A DNA stretch of 11,559 nucleotides, taken from positions 1-11,559 of the forward strand of contig JAPOIQ010000012.1 of NCBI GenBank assembly GCA_029978815.1, read 5' to 3'. The stretch is from a bacterium (GTDB lineage: Bacteria; Actinomycetota; Acidimicrobiia; Acidimicrobiales; Ilumatobacteraceae). This document shows positions 5,758 to 11,437 of the stretch, piece after piece (position 1 is the first letter of the stretch; every line of letters begins with the position of its first letter). The notes below the pieces were generated by a model. It ran no database searches. It saw nothing but the letters and a program-made list of their open reading frames with translations, and was not told the origin of the DNA. The translations under genes and the position numbers were made by a program.

Positions 5758-7764
5758 ATGGCGCGTCGATTTGTCTATTCCCGGTGGGATGGCTCGCAAC
5801 GCGGGTTTGATGTCGATGCGGACTTCCTGATGGAGCAAATCACCGACGAGGTCATTCATCACGGTGATGTTGATGCGGCTCTTCGACGCATTATGGAGCG
5901 AGGATTACGCACTCCTGACGGGCGACAAATGCCCGGTCTTGCTGAGTTGCGAGATCGTATTCGGGATCGTCGTGAAGAGATCAGCGAATCTGGAGAACTC
6001 GACGGATCGTTGGCAGAGGCGGCACGTGAACTCGCCGACATCATCGATGAAGAGCGACATGCCATCGAAAATGCCCGAGATAATGCAACTCGTAGTGGCG
6101 ATGAACGCAGAGCGGAAAATGCGAACGCGGCGGCCGATGAGCGCCAGATGCGGCTCGATCTCCTTCCCGATGACTTGGCTGGTCGGATGCAGAGTCTGCA
6201 GAGTTATAACTTCGAGTCGGCTGAGGCGGCGCGCCGCTTTGACGAACTTTCTGAACGGTTGCGTTCGGAAATGATGCAGCAGATTGTTGATCGTGTTGCT
6301 GAGGGAATGGAGTCGGTCACTCCTGAAGATGTGCAGCGGACAAAAGAGATGTTGTCGGCGTTGAACGAGATGATTGCTCGGCGCGACCAAGGGGAGGACC
6401 CCAAGTTCGAGGAATTCATGGATGAGTACGGTGACATGTTCCCCGATAATCCTGAGACCCTTGACGACTTGCTCGAGTCAATTGCCCGACGAATGGCAGC
6501 GATGCAGGCGATGATGAATTCGATGAGCCCGGAGCAGCGCGAGCAACTGGCTCGGCTCTCCCAGCAATTCATGGATGACATGGATTTGCAGTGGCAAATG
6601 GATCAACTGTCGTCATCGCTCCAGGCACAATTTGGGTCCCTCAATTCTGAATCGTCATATGAGATGTCGGGCGATAGCCCGATGTCGATGTCGCAGGCCC
6701 TTGATGCGATGGCAGAAATGGGTCGGCTTGATGAACTTGAGGGGATGCTCGATGCAGCGACATCTCCAGCAGATCTCGCAGAAATCGATCCAGACAAAAT
6801 TCGCGAAACGCTCGGAGATGATGCCGCTTCTGCTCTTGAGCAGTTATCGAGGCTCACGAATGAGCTCATCGAGGCAGGTCTTGTCGATCGGGTTGAAGGG
6901 CGACTCGAACTCACTCCACGAGGGTTGAAGACGCTTGGTACAAATGCGTTGCGTGATCTGTTCTCAAGCCTTCGTCAAGATCGCACTGGTCAACATCAAA
7001 TGTCGGCAATTGGTCAGGGGCATGAGTCGGCCTATGACACAAAACCATACGAATTTGGTGACCCGTTCCGGCTTGATCTTCACCAGACCATTCGTAATGC
7101 CATCGCTCGTCAGGGGAGTGGCACACCAGTGCGTCTCTCACCCGATGATTTCGAAGTTGAGCGCACCGAGCACCTCACGCGGGCTGCAACGGTGTTGATG
7201 GTCGACTTGTCGATGTCGATGCCGATGCGGGGCAATTTCTTGCCAGCGAAGAAGATGGCGATGGCTCTTCACACGCTGATTACCTCGAGGTTTCCCCATG
7301 ACTTTATTGGTCTAGTCGGTTTCTCCGAGACCGCTCGAGAAATCACTGCGGCTCAGTTGCCAGAAGTGTCCTGGGACTACGTCTATGGCACGAATATGCA
7401 CCACGGATTCACGTTGGCCCGGAAGATGTTGGCGAGAGAGCATGGCACTAAGCAGATCATCATGGTGACTGATGGTGAACCGACGGCTCATATCACCTCG
7501 CGCGGCGATGTCTTTTTTGATTATCCGCCGGCGCCGGAGACTCTTGAAGTCACATTAAAAGAGGTTCTCCGATGTACCCGTGACGGAATCCGGATCAACA
7601 CATTTGTGCTTGATGCCACAGCGTCACTCGATCGGTTCATCAGCCAATTAACCAAAATGAATGGTGGTCGGGCGTTCCACACAACGAATGATGAACTGGG
7701 TGGCTACGTCCTTGAAGATTTTATAGAGCGTCGCCAGCGCGTCACCCGCCGTCGAGCGGGCTGA
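5758..7764 (+). CDS. VWA (MIDAS) domain protein, partner of the chelatase-like AAA+ ATPase (resembles Rv0959)
   Basis: A 668-aa protein. The C-terminal von Willebrand A domain (about 475-650) has a complete metal-ion-dependent adhesion site: D483, S485 and S487 in DLSMS, T545 in YGTNM, and D572 in MVTDGEP. The N-terminal two thirds are helical and highly charged (about 25-240), then Met-rich and acidic (about 246-330, about 14 Met), followed by a segment resembling a winged helix (about 359-405, with LELTPRGLK). Domain order and length match the mycobacterial Rv0959 family, whose gene neighbours the AAA+ gene Rv0958. By analogy with BchD and MoxR-associated VWA proteins, it probably docks onto the AAA+ ring and presents a client through the MIDAS metal. 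No signal peptide or membrane segment is seen, so it is cytoplasmic. The frame stays open upstream to 5635, but that extension would overlap the cyclase gene and both promoters. Client and metal are unknown. Confidence 0.85.
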   Translation: MARRFVYSRWDGSQRGFDVDADFLMEQITDEVIHHGDVDAALRRIMERGLRTPDGRQMPGLAELRDRIRDRREEISESGELDGSLAEAARELADIIDEERHAIENARDNATRSGDERRAENANAAADERQMRLDLLPDDLAGRMQSLQSYNFESAEAARRFDELSERLRSEMMQQIVDRVAEGMESVTPEDVQRTKEMLSALNEMIARRDQGEDPKFEEFMDEYGDMFPDNPETLDDLLESIARRMAAMQAMMNSMSPEQREQLARLSQQFMDDMDLQWQMDQLSSSLQAQFGSLNSESSYEMSGDSPMSMSQALDAMAEMGRLDELEGMLDAATSPADLAEIDPDKIRETLGDDAASALEQLSRLTNELIEAGLVDRVEGRLELTPRGLKTLGTNALRDLFSSLRQDRTGQHQMSAIGQGHESAYDTKPYEFGDPFRLDLHQTIRNAIARQGSGTPVRLSPDDFEVERTEHLTRAATVLMVDLSMSMPMRGNFLPAKKMAMALHTLITSRFPHDFIGLVGFSETAREITAAQLPEVSWDYVYGTNMHHGFTLARKMLAREHGTKQIIMVTDGEPTAHITSRGDVFFDYPPAPETLEVTLKEVLRCTRDGIRINTFVLDATASLDRFISQLTKMNGGRAFHTTNDELGGYVLEDFIERRQRVTRRRAG

Positions 7765-7779
7765 GCCTTTGTTTTCAGC
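7760..7779 (+). terminator. Weak possible terminator after the VWA gene
   Basis: GCTGA (7760-7764) and TCAGC (7775-7779) make a 5-bp stem with a 10-nt T-rich loop across the stop codon, followed by AATTT. A second GCTGA at 7790-7794 could pair with the same TCAGC instead. The stem is short, so this is only a suggestion. Confidence 0.2.
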
Positions 7780-7816
7780 AATTTCCTACGCTGAGGATTA
7801 CTCCCTTGCGCTCCGA

Positions 7817-7822
7817 TAGGGT
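7817..7822 (+). promoter_or_regulatory. Predicted -10 element of the first whiB gene
   Basis: TAGGGT sits in the 9-mer CGATAGGGT, which recurs in the tatA promoter (8208-8216). Initiation about 6 nt downstream, near A7829, would give a leader of about 92 nt before the ATG at 7921. A further TANNNT, TAACAT at 7835-7840, is an alternative. No good -35 hexamer is seen. Confidence 0.35.
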
Positions 7823-7906
7823 GCTGTGAGAGAATAACATCAACGTAATTTCAAGCGTGTCGTGATTTGGGTGGTCGCGGCGCGCGGGGGATTTCACCCA
7901 AGTAAT

Positions 7907-7915
7907 AGGACGGAG
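7907..7915 (+). promoter_or_regulatory. Shine-Dalgarno site of the first whiB gene
   Basis: AGGACGGAG ends 5 nt before the ATG at 7921. It fixes the start and shows that this gene has a leadered mRNA, unlike the leaderless genes around it. Confidence 0.7.
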
Positions 7916-7920
7916 CACGC

Positions 7921-8187
7921 ATGTACGATCAGATCGGACCTACCGAGGACTGGCAAGACGACGCCAACTGCCTCGGTGTCGACCCTGATCTCTTTTTCCC
8001 TGAGCGAGGTGCGTCAACTCGCGAAGCGAAAGAGGTTTGTCGGGGATGTGTAGTACGCGAAGATTGTCTCGAATTTGCCCTAAGGAACGGTGAGAAATTC
8101 GGTATTTGGGGCGGACTTTCAGAACGCGAGCGGCGTCGTATACGCCGCCAGCGGGCGCAGGCAGCTCGCGGCATTGTTGGCGCCTGA
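7921..8187 (+). CDS. whiB2: WhiB-family iron-sulphur transcriptional regulator (WhiB2/WhmD-like)
   Basis: An 88-aa protein with the WhiB layout: C17, then C40, C43 and C49 (CxxC-x5-C) to hold a [4Fe-4S] cluster, the GIWGG turn (61-65), and a basic tail (SERERRRIRRQR). The segments FFPERGASTREAK and FGIWGGLSERERR are very close to Streptomyces WhiB and mycobacterial WhiB2/WhmD, which control septation and cell division, so this subgroup assignment is fairly good. WhiB proteins bind region 4 of the primary sigma factor and use the cluster as a redox or NO-responsive switch. The start is fixed by a strong Shine-Dalgarno site. The gene probably has its own promoter and a leader near 90 nt, which leaves room for post-transcriptional control. 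tatA follows after 35 nt with its own promoter. Confidence 0.92.
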   Translation: MYDQIGPTEDWQDDANCLGVDPDLFFPERGASTREAKEVCRGCVVREDCLEFALRNGEKFGIWGGLSERERRRIRRQRAQAARGIVGA

Positions 8188-8210
8188 TTTCTCAGACCGA
8201 CAGCGCACGA

Positions 8211-8216
8211 TAGGGT
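8211..8216 (+). promoter_or_regulatory. Predicted -10 element of tatA (leaderless)
   Basis: TAGGGT is followed by ATTTCC and the ATG at 8223, an exact 6-nt gap. No Shine-Dalgarno sequence is present. The wider CGATAGGGT matches the candidate whiB promoter at 7815-7822. Confidence 0.55.
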
Positions 8217-8222
8217 ATTTCC

Positions 8223-8399
8223 ATGCCTAGTGGTGCTGAATGGTTCATCGTCCTGCTCGTTGTGCTTCTTATTTTTGGTGGCTCTCAGTTGCCGAAGATG
8301 GCGCGAAACCTTGGCCGAGCACAACAAGAGCTGAAGAAGGGTTTCGCGGAAGCAAATAAAGAAGCTGAATCCGAAGCTGAGGACGACTCAGCGAAGTAG
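8223..8399 (+). CDS. tatA: Sec-independent twin-arginine translocase subunit TatA/TatE
   Basis: A 58-aa protein. It has a short N-terminal membrane helix (about W7-F18) with a polar Glu at position 6, the hinge FGGSQLP (18-24) corresponding to the FGxxxLP signature, an amphipathic helix (about 25-45, with KMARNLGRA), and an acidic C-terminal tail. TatA oligomerises in the cytoplasmic membrane to pass folded proteins delivered by TatBC. The length is at the short end for actinobacterial TatA, which favours TatA/E over TatB. The gene stands alone; no tatB or tatC is present. It starts 6 nt after a TAGGGT hexamer, consistent with a leaderless mRNA. It converges on the second whiB gene with an 18-nt gap containing a hairpin. 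Confidence 0.9.
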   Translation: MPSGAEWFIVLLVVLLIFGGSQLPKMARNLGRAQQELKKGFAEANKEAESEAEDDSAK

Positions 8400-8408
8400 C
8401 TGGTAGAC

Positions 8409-8431
8409 CTGCGGACCTTATTGATCCGCAG
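8409..8431. terminator. Possible bidirectional terminator between tatA and the second whiB
   Basis: CTGCGGA (8409-8415) and TCCGCAG (8425-8431) form a perfect 7-bp stem with a 9-nt loop. The hairpin begins 9 nt after the tatA stop and spans the stop codon of the convergent whiB gene. No T-tract follows on either strand. Confidence 0.4.
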
Positions 8432-8717
8432 TTGAGAGGTCCACCTTCCGACGCCGCAAGATCCGGCGTCGCTCCCGTTCGCTTGCGCCGCCCCAAACTC
8501 CGTGTTCGATCCGGAATTCGAGTGCGTAATCAAGGCATCGTTCTGCAACTGGGCAACGGCCACAAATCGCCTGGGCCCGTTCAACGCCCGCACCGTCACT
8601 TGGAAAGAACACGGCGGGTGGGTGGATGCGACATTTGCCGTCTGACATCCAAGATGTCACTGAGTCTGGGTCATGGATGGTGATTCGTCCAAATTCGTCT
8701 GTTCGGTTGTTCTTCAT
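8418..8717 (-). CDS. WhiB-family iron-sulphur transcriptional regulator (second paralogue)
   Basis: A 99-aa protein with C29, C52, C55 and C61 as cluster ligands, the GVWGG turn (73-77) and a strongly basic tail (SERERRRILRRRK). It has an N-terminal extension of about 25 residues before the first Cys, compared with the other WhiB here. The spacing from first to second Cys is 23 residues in both proteins. The ICGRCPVAERC and HGVWGGASERERR segments place it outside the WhiB2/WhmD group; I cannot assign a subgroup. It likely binds the primary sigma factor through its [4Fe-4S] form. The start is secured by a nearly perfect Shine-Dalgarno site. Upstream lies an AT-rich promoter region with an inverted repeat at the probable start of transcription, so it may be regulated or autoregulated. 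Confidence 0.9.
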   Translation of the reverse strand: MKNNRTDEFGRITIHDPDSVTSWMSDGKCRIHPPAVFFPSDGAGVERAQAICGRCPVAERCLDYALEFRIEHGVWGGASERERRRILRRRKVDLSTADQ

Positions 8718-8720
8718 CGA

Positions 8721-8728
8721 TCCTCCTT
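8721..8728 (-). promoter_or_regulatory. Strong Shine-Dalgarno site of the second whiB
   Basis: On the minus strand AAGGAGGA is followed by TCG and the ATG at 8717. It is the best ribosome site in the window and confirms the start. Confidence 0.8.
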
Positions 8729-8744
8729 AGTGAGATGTGATGGT

Positions 8745-8770
8745 GAACGTGATGCAACGGTAACACGTTC
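8745..8770. repeat. Inverted repeat at the start of the second whiB transcript
   Basis: GAACGTG (8745-8751) and CACGTTC (8764-8770) are exact reverse complements separated by 12 bp. The repeat lies just downstream of the predicted -10 of whiB, so it covers the likely transcription start. It could be a repressor operator or a 5' hairpin. Confidence 0.4.
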
Positions 8771-8773
8771 GTA

Positions 8774-8779
8774 ATATTA
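8774..8779 (-). promoter_or_regulatory. Candidate -10 element of the second whiB
   Basis: The minus strand reads TAATAT inside an AT-rich stretch (8761-8835). It would start transcription near 8767 and give a leader of about 50 nt. No clear -35 hexamer is seen. The remainder of the 258-nt gap 8718-8975 also holds a CACACC/GGTGTG hairpin (8837-8852) and the inverted repeat at 8911-8950; I see no gene in it. Confidence 0.35.
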
Positions 8780-8836
8780 AGTCCAGTGTTTTTAGGGAAT
8801 CACGACGTTTCCTACCTATTTCTTACATTTATATGA

Positions 8837-8852
8837 CACACCGAATGGTGTG
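8837..8852. repeat. Small hairpin in the divergent whiB/orf90 intergenic region
   Basis: CACACC and GGTGTG form a 6-bp stem with a GAAT loop. There is no T-tract on either strand, and no gene ends here, so it is not an obvious terminator. It could be an operator; function unknown. Confidence 0.3.
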
Positions 8853-8910
8853 GTGAGCCTTCCTCATCAGATCGGTCGCTTGTCATGAGTTAGACGTTGA
8901 TTGCGAGAAC

Positions 8911-8950
8911 GGGGTTCCCTCATCGCATAGCGACCGTAGGGGAGAACCCC
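8911..8950. repeat. Inverted repeat over the -35 region of the orf90-ppk promoter
   Basis: GGGGTTC (8911-8917) pairs exactly with GAACCCC (8944-8950); the arms extend inward through CC (8918-8919) and GG (8941-8942) with one bulged A. A second small hairpin, TCGC-ATA-GCGA (8923-8933), lies in the centre. The right arm covers the -35 position relative to the predicted -10 at 8963. It has no T-tract and follows no gene, so an operator is a better guess than a terminator. Confidence 0.45.
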
Positions 8951-8962
8951 GACCACCACAGA

Positions 8963-8968
8963 TATGAT
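8963..8968 (+). promoter_or_regulatory. Predicted -10 element of orf90-ppk (leaderless)
   Basis: TATGAT, close to the TATAAT consensus, is followed by CCGAAAT and the ATG at 8976, a 7-nt gap. The earlier in-frame ATG at 8964 lies inside this hexamer, so it is unlikely to be the start. Confidence 0.55.
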
Positions 8969-8975
8969 CCGAAAT

Positions 8976-9248
8976 ATGAGTGATGTCGTTGAAGAACTTG
9001 CACCGAAGGCCCACGCTCGAATCGTGTACCAGGGCCCGGTCGCACCTCACTGGGAGGTGTACGCAGATTGGGGCGAGTCCAAACTCGTCGACTCGTTCCG
9101 TGCCAGGGCGCTTGCTCGGCTCGTACTGCTGACCGAAAATGATCCTCAGTTCCGGCGTAACCGCGAACGCATCAACCGTGATGCTGAGCGCGAACTCATC
9201 TCACTTGAGTGGGACCTCGGACACCCTGAGGAAGAGTACGCAAACTGA
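8976..9248 (+). CDS. Conserved-looking 90-aa protein of unknown function, coupled to ppk
   Basis: I do not recognise a named family. The protein is small, soluble and charged, with no signal peptide, membrane segment or Cys pair. The N-terminal half has an alternating hydrophobic pattern (ARIVYQGPVAPHWEVYADWG), suggesting beta strands. The C-terminal half is rich in Arg, Glu and Asn (FRRNRERINRDAERE) and probably helical. The start at 8976 is chosen because the upstream ATG at 8964 sits in the predicted -10 element; the longer form would be 94 aa. The ppk start codon follows the TGA after only 5 nt, so both are very likely on one transcript and may be translationally coupled. This points to a role tied to polyphosphate metabolism, but that is inferred from position alone. 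Confidence 0.75.
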   Translation: MSDVVEELAPKAHARIVYQGPVAPHWEVYADWGESKLVDSFRARALARLVLLTENDPQFRRNRERINRDAERELISLEWDLGHPEEEYAN

Positions 9249-9253
9249 CAGCC

Positions 9254-11293
9254 GTGGACGAGAGCCGTTACCTCAACCGCGAGTTGAGCTGGCTTGACTT
9301 CAACCAGCGTGTCATCGAACTTGCGGGCGACGACTCGCTTCCGTTGCTCGAACGGATTCGATTCGCAGCAATCGCATCGTCGAATCTTGACGAATTTTTC
9401 CAAGTTCGCGTCGCGGCTCTTCGAGATCAGATCGCAGCTGGTGTCGACGACACAACTCCCGATGGTCGAACTGCACTCCAGCAGCTCGAAGCAATCGGTG
9501 AGCGCGTCACTGCCTTCGTCGATACTCAGGAGACACTCGTTCGAAACGTGCTCCTTCCTGAGCTGAGTGAGCAGGGAATTTCGATTCTTCGTTGGGAGGA
9601 TCTCGACGATCAGACGAAGACGAAGATGACCGAGTTTTATGAAACACGGGTTCACCCGGTGCTGACGCCTCTCGTCGTTGATCCTGGACATCCGTTCCCC
9701 TATATCTCCAACCTCGCACTCTCTGTTGCAGCAACCGTTGCCGACCCGGCCACAGCAGAACGACGTTTTGTGCGTCTCAAAATTCCGAATGTCTTCCCTC
9801 GACTCATCGAGATCGAAGGCGGACGATTCATCACTTCTGAAGAACTCATTGCGGCACATCTGCATAGGTTGTTCCTAGGAATGGTTGTTGAAGAGTGGGC
9901 GACGTTTCGTGTAACGCGTAAATCTGACCTTGTACTCGAAGAAGACGAGGCTGATGATCTCTTGCAAGCGGTCGAGCTTGAACTTCGGCGACGCCGATTT
10001 AACAGGCCGGTGCGGCTCGAAGTTCATCGGTCTGTGAGCAAAGAGATTCTTCGGCTACTCATACGAGAACTTGAGATTGATCCACGGAACGTGACTCAGC
10101 ATTCGACGTTTCTTGACCTGACCTGTCTCGCGCAGCTCTCTGATCTCGATCGTCCAGACTTGAAATTCCGGCCATGGGTGCCGGTCACTGCGGGTCGAAT
10201 AAGCGCTGCTGAAGAAAATGAGCGATCGCTGTTTGAGGTTGTTGACGATCGAGCGTTGCTACTTCATCATCCTTACGAGAGTTTCGCGAGCAGCGTGGAA
10301 GCCTTCATCGCGCAAGCTGCAGACGACCCAGCCGTGCAGACCATCAAAATGACGTTGTATCGCGCCGGAGGTGACAGCCCAATTCTGCGAAGTCTTATTC
10401 GGGCGGCCGAGCGGGGTGTGCAGGTGGCAGTGCTCGTCGAGATTAAAGCTCGATTCGATGAGGAGAACAATGTGCTCTGGGCACGCCGACTCGAACGAGC
10501 AGGAGTCCACGTTGCGTATGGAATGGTGGGGCTCAAGACTCACTCGAAAGTGGTCCTTGTTGTTCGTGATGACGGCGAGCGGCTCCGCCGTTACTGCCAT
10601 ATCGGGACGGGCAATTACAACTCCAGGACTGCACGGGCCTACGAAGATATTGGATATATCACCAGCGACGATGCCATCGGTGACGATGTGGTGCAACTGT
10701 TCAATCACTTCACGGGATTTAGTCGCAATAACGACTACCGCACCCTTCTTGTTGCACCTGAAGGATTGCGCCCACAACTCATTGATCTCATCGAACGCGA
10801 GATGGAATATGGGCCTGAGGGGTCAATTTCGATGAAATGCAATTCCCTTGCAGACCCGGTCTTGATCGACGCTCTCTATCGAGCCAGCGATGCTGGTGTG
10901 CCCGTGCAATTGTTGGTGCGGGGAATTTCTTGTATCCGTCCTGGTGTGCCTGGCCTCAGTGAAAACATTTCGGTGAGAAGTATTCTTGGTCGCTACCTAG
11001 AGCACAGTCGGATCTATCGGTTTGAGCATGGCGGTGATGATGGCGGGCCCCTGTATCTCATTGGATCCCCAGATCTCATGCCCCGTAACCTCGAGCGACG
11101 GGTCGAGGTTTTGGTTCCAATTCAGCATCCGAAGCACCGCGAGTGGCTCGATCAAGTTTTCGCATTTGACCTATCAGACGAGGTCGTGCATTGGCGACAG
11201 GGCAGTGACGGGTCATGGACCCGAGCAGGTGGTACTGGTGACGCCCAGCATGATCTGTATCGCTGGGCTGCAGATCGGCAACGTCCACGCTGA
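9254..11293 (+). CDS. ppk1: Polyphosphate kinase 1
   Basis: A 679-aa protein, normal PPK1 length (E. coli 688). It catalyses reversible transfer of the ATP gamma-phosphate to inorganic polyphosphate. The N domain begins with YLNRELSWLDFNQRV (6-20) and SSNLDEFFQVR (42-52). The two phospholipase D-like catalytic domains carry the autophosphorylated His430 in GLKTHSK (427-432, corresponding to E. coli His435) and His584 in YLEHSR (E. coli His592). TLYRAGGDSP (367-376), HIGTGNYNS (449-457) and PRNLERRVEVL (610-620) are further family signatures. Translation starts at GTG, 5 nt after the orf90 stop; a good Shine-Dalgarno site is absent (GAGGAAGAG is about 17 nt away), so translational coupling is likely. 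The next gene is preceded by a PHO box and probably encodes phosphate-binding PstS, which places polyphosphate synthesis beside phosphate uptake. Confidence 0.96.
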   Translation: MDESRYLNRELSWLDFNQRVIELAGDDSLPLLERIRFAAIASSNLDEFFQVRVAALRDQIAAGVDDTTPDGRTALQQLEAIGERVTAFVDTQETLVRNVLLPELSEQGISILRWEDLDDQTKTKMTEFYETRVHPVLTPLVVDPGHPFPYISNLALSVAATVADPATAERRFVRLKIPNVFPRLIEIEGGRFITSEELIAAHLHRLFLGMVVEEWATFRVTRKSDLVLEEDEADDLLQAVELELRRRRFNRPVRLEVHRSVSKEILRLLIRELEIDPRNVTQHSTFLDLTCLAQLSDLDRPDLKFRPWVPVTAGRISAAEENERSLFEVVDDRALLLHHPYESFASSVEAFIAQAADDPAVQTIKMTLYRAGGDSPILRSLIRAAERGVQVAVLVEIKARFDEENNVLWARRLERAGVHVAYGMVGLKTHSKVVLVVRDDGERLRRYCHIGTGNYNSRTARAYEDIGYITSDDAIGDDVVQLFNHFTGFSRNNDYRTLLVAPEGLRPQLIDLIEREMEYGPEGSISMKCNSLADPVLIDALYRASDAGVPVQLLVRGISCIRPGVPGLSENISVRSILGRYLEHSRIYRFEHGGDDGGPLYLIGSPDLMPRNLERRVEVLVPIQHPKHREWLDQVFAFDLSDEVVHWRQGSDGSWTRAGGTGDAQHDLYRWAADRQRPR

Positions 11294-11322
11294 TCTGGAG
11301 TGACTCTGGACCAATTCGCGTT

Positions 11323-11366
11323 GTTCACCTGAAGTTCACCTCGATAGAGGATGGCGTTCACTTGGG
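11323..11366 (+). promoter_or_regulatory. PHO box: direct repeats of GTTCACC at 11-bp spacing
   Basis: Four consecutive 11-bp units start at 11323, 11334, 11345 and 11356. Units 1, 2 and 4 begin GTTCACC, GTTCACC and GTTCACT; unit 3 (TAGAGGATGGC) is degenerate. Tandem 11-bp GTTCACC-type units are the known binding pattern of actinobacterial PhoP, the phosphate-starvation response regulator. The array ends 5 bp before a TACGGT -10 candidate, replacing the -35 region as in PhoP-activated promoters. Confidence 0.8.
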
Positions 11367-11371
11367 ACCCT

Positions 11372-11377
11372 TACGGT
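11372..11377 (+). promoter_or_regulatory. Predicted -10 element of the lipoprotein gene
   Basis: TACGGT lies 5 bp after the last PHO unit. Initiation about 6 nt downstream, near C11384, would leave a leader of about 54 nt before the GTG at 11438. Confidence 0.45.
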
Positions 11378-11384
11378 TCTCCCT

Positions 11385-11406
11385 GCAACCGCAACATAAA
11401 GGTTGC
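11385..11406 (+). repeat. Hairpin at the 5' end of the lipoprotein mRNA
   Basis: GCAACC (11385-11390) pairs with GGTTGC (11401-11406) around a 10-nt loop; GCAAC at 11391-11395 could pair with the same right arm instead. It would form the very start of the leader and might stabilise the mRNA. It lacks a T-tract, so it is not a terminator. Confidence 0.35.
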
Positions 11407-11437
11407 GTCCCCCGTGAACTTTTGAATGGAGAACTAC

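Noticed and set aside
8742..8748. Single PHO-like unit GTTCACC (minus strand) near the second whiB, and a lone GTGAAC at 11414-11419
   Set aside because: No neighbouring units at 11-bp spacing, unlike the array at 11323-11366.
9146..9865. Minus-strand 239-aa open frame opposite ppk1
   Set aside because: It lies wholly over orf90 and ppk1, which have clear family signatures. It has no recognisable domain, promoter or ribosome site and is best explained as a shadow of the ppk1 codon pattern.
10259..10835. Open frames of 172 aa (minus) and 154 aa (plus) inside ppk1
   Set aside because: They overlap the PPK1 catalytic domains and show no independent coding evidence.
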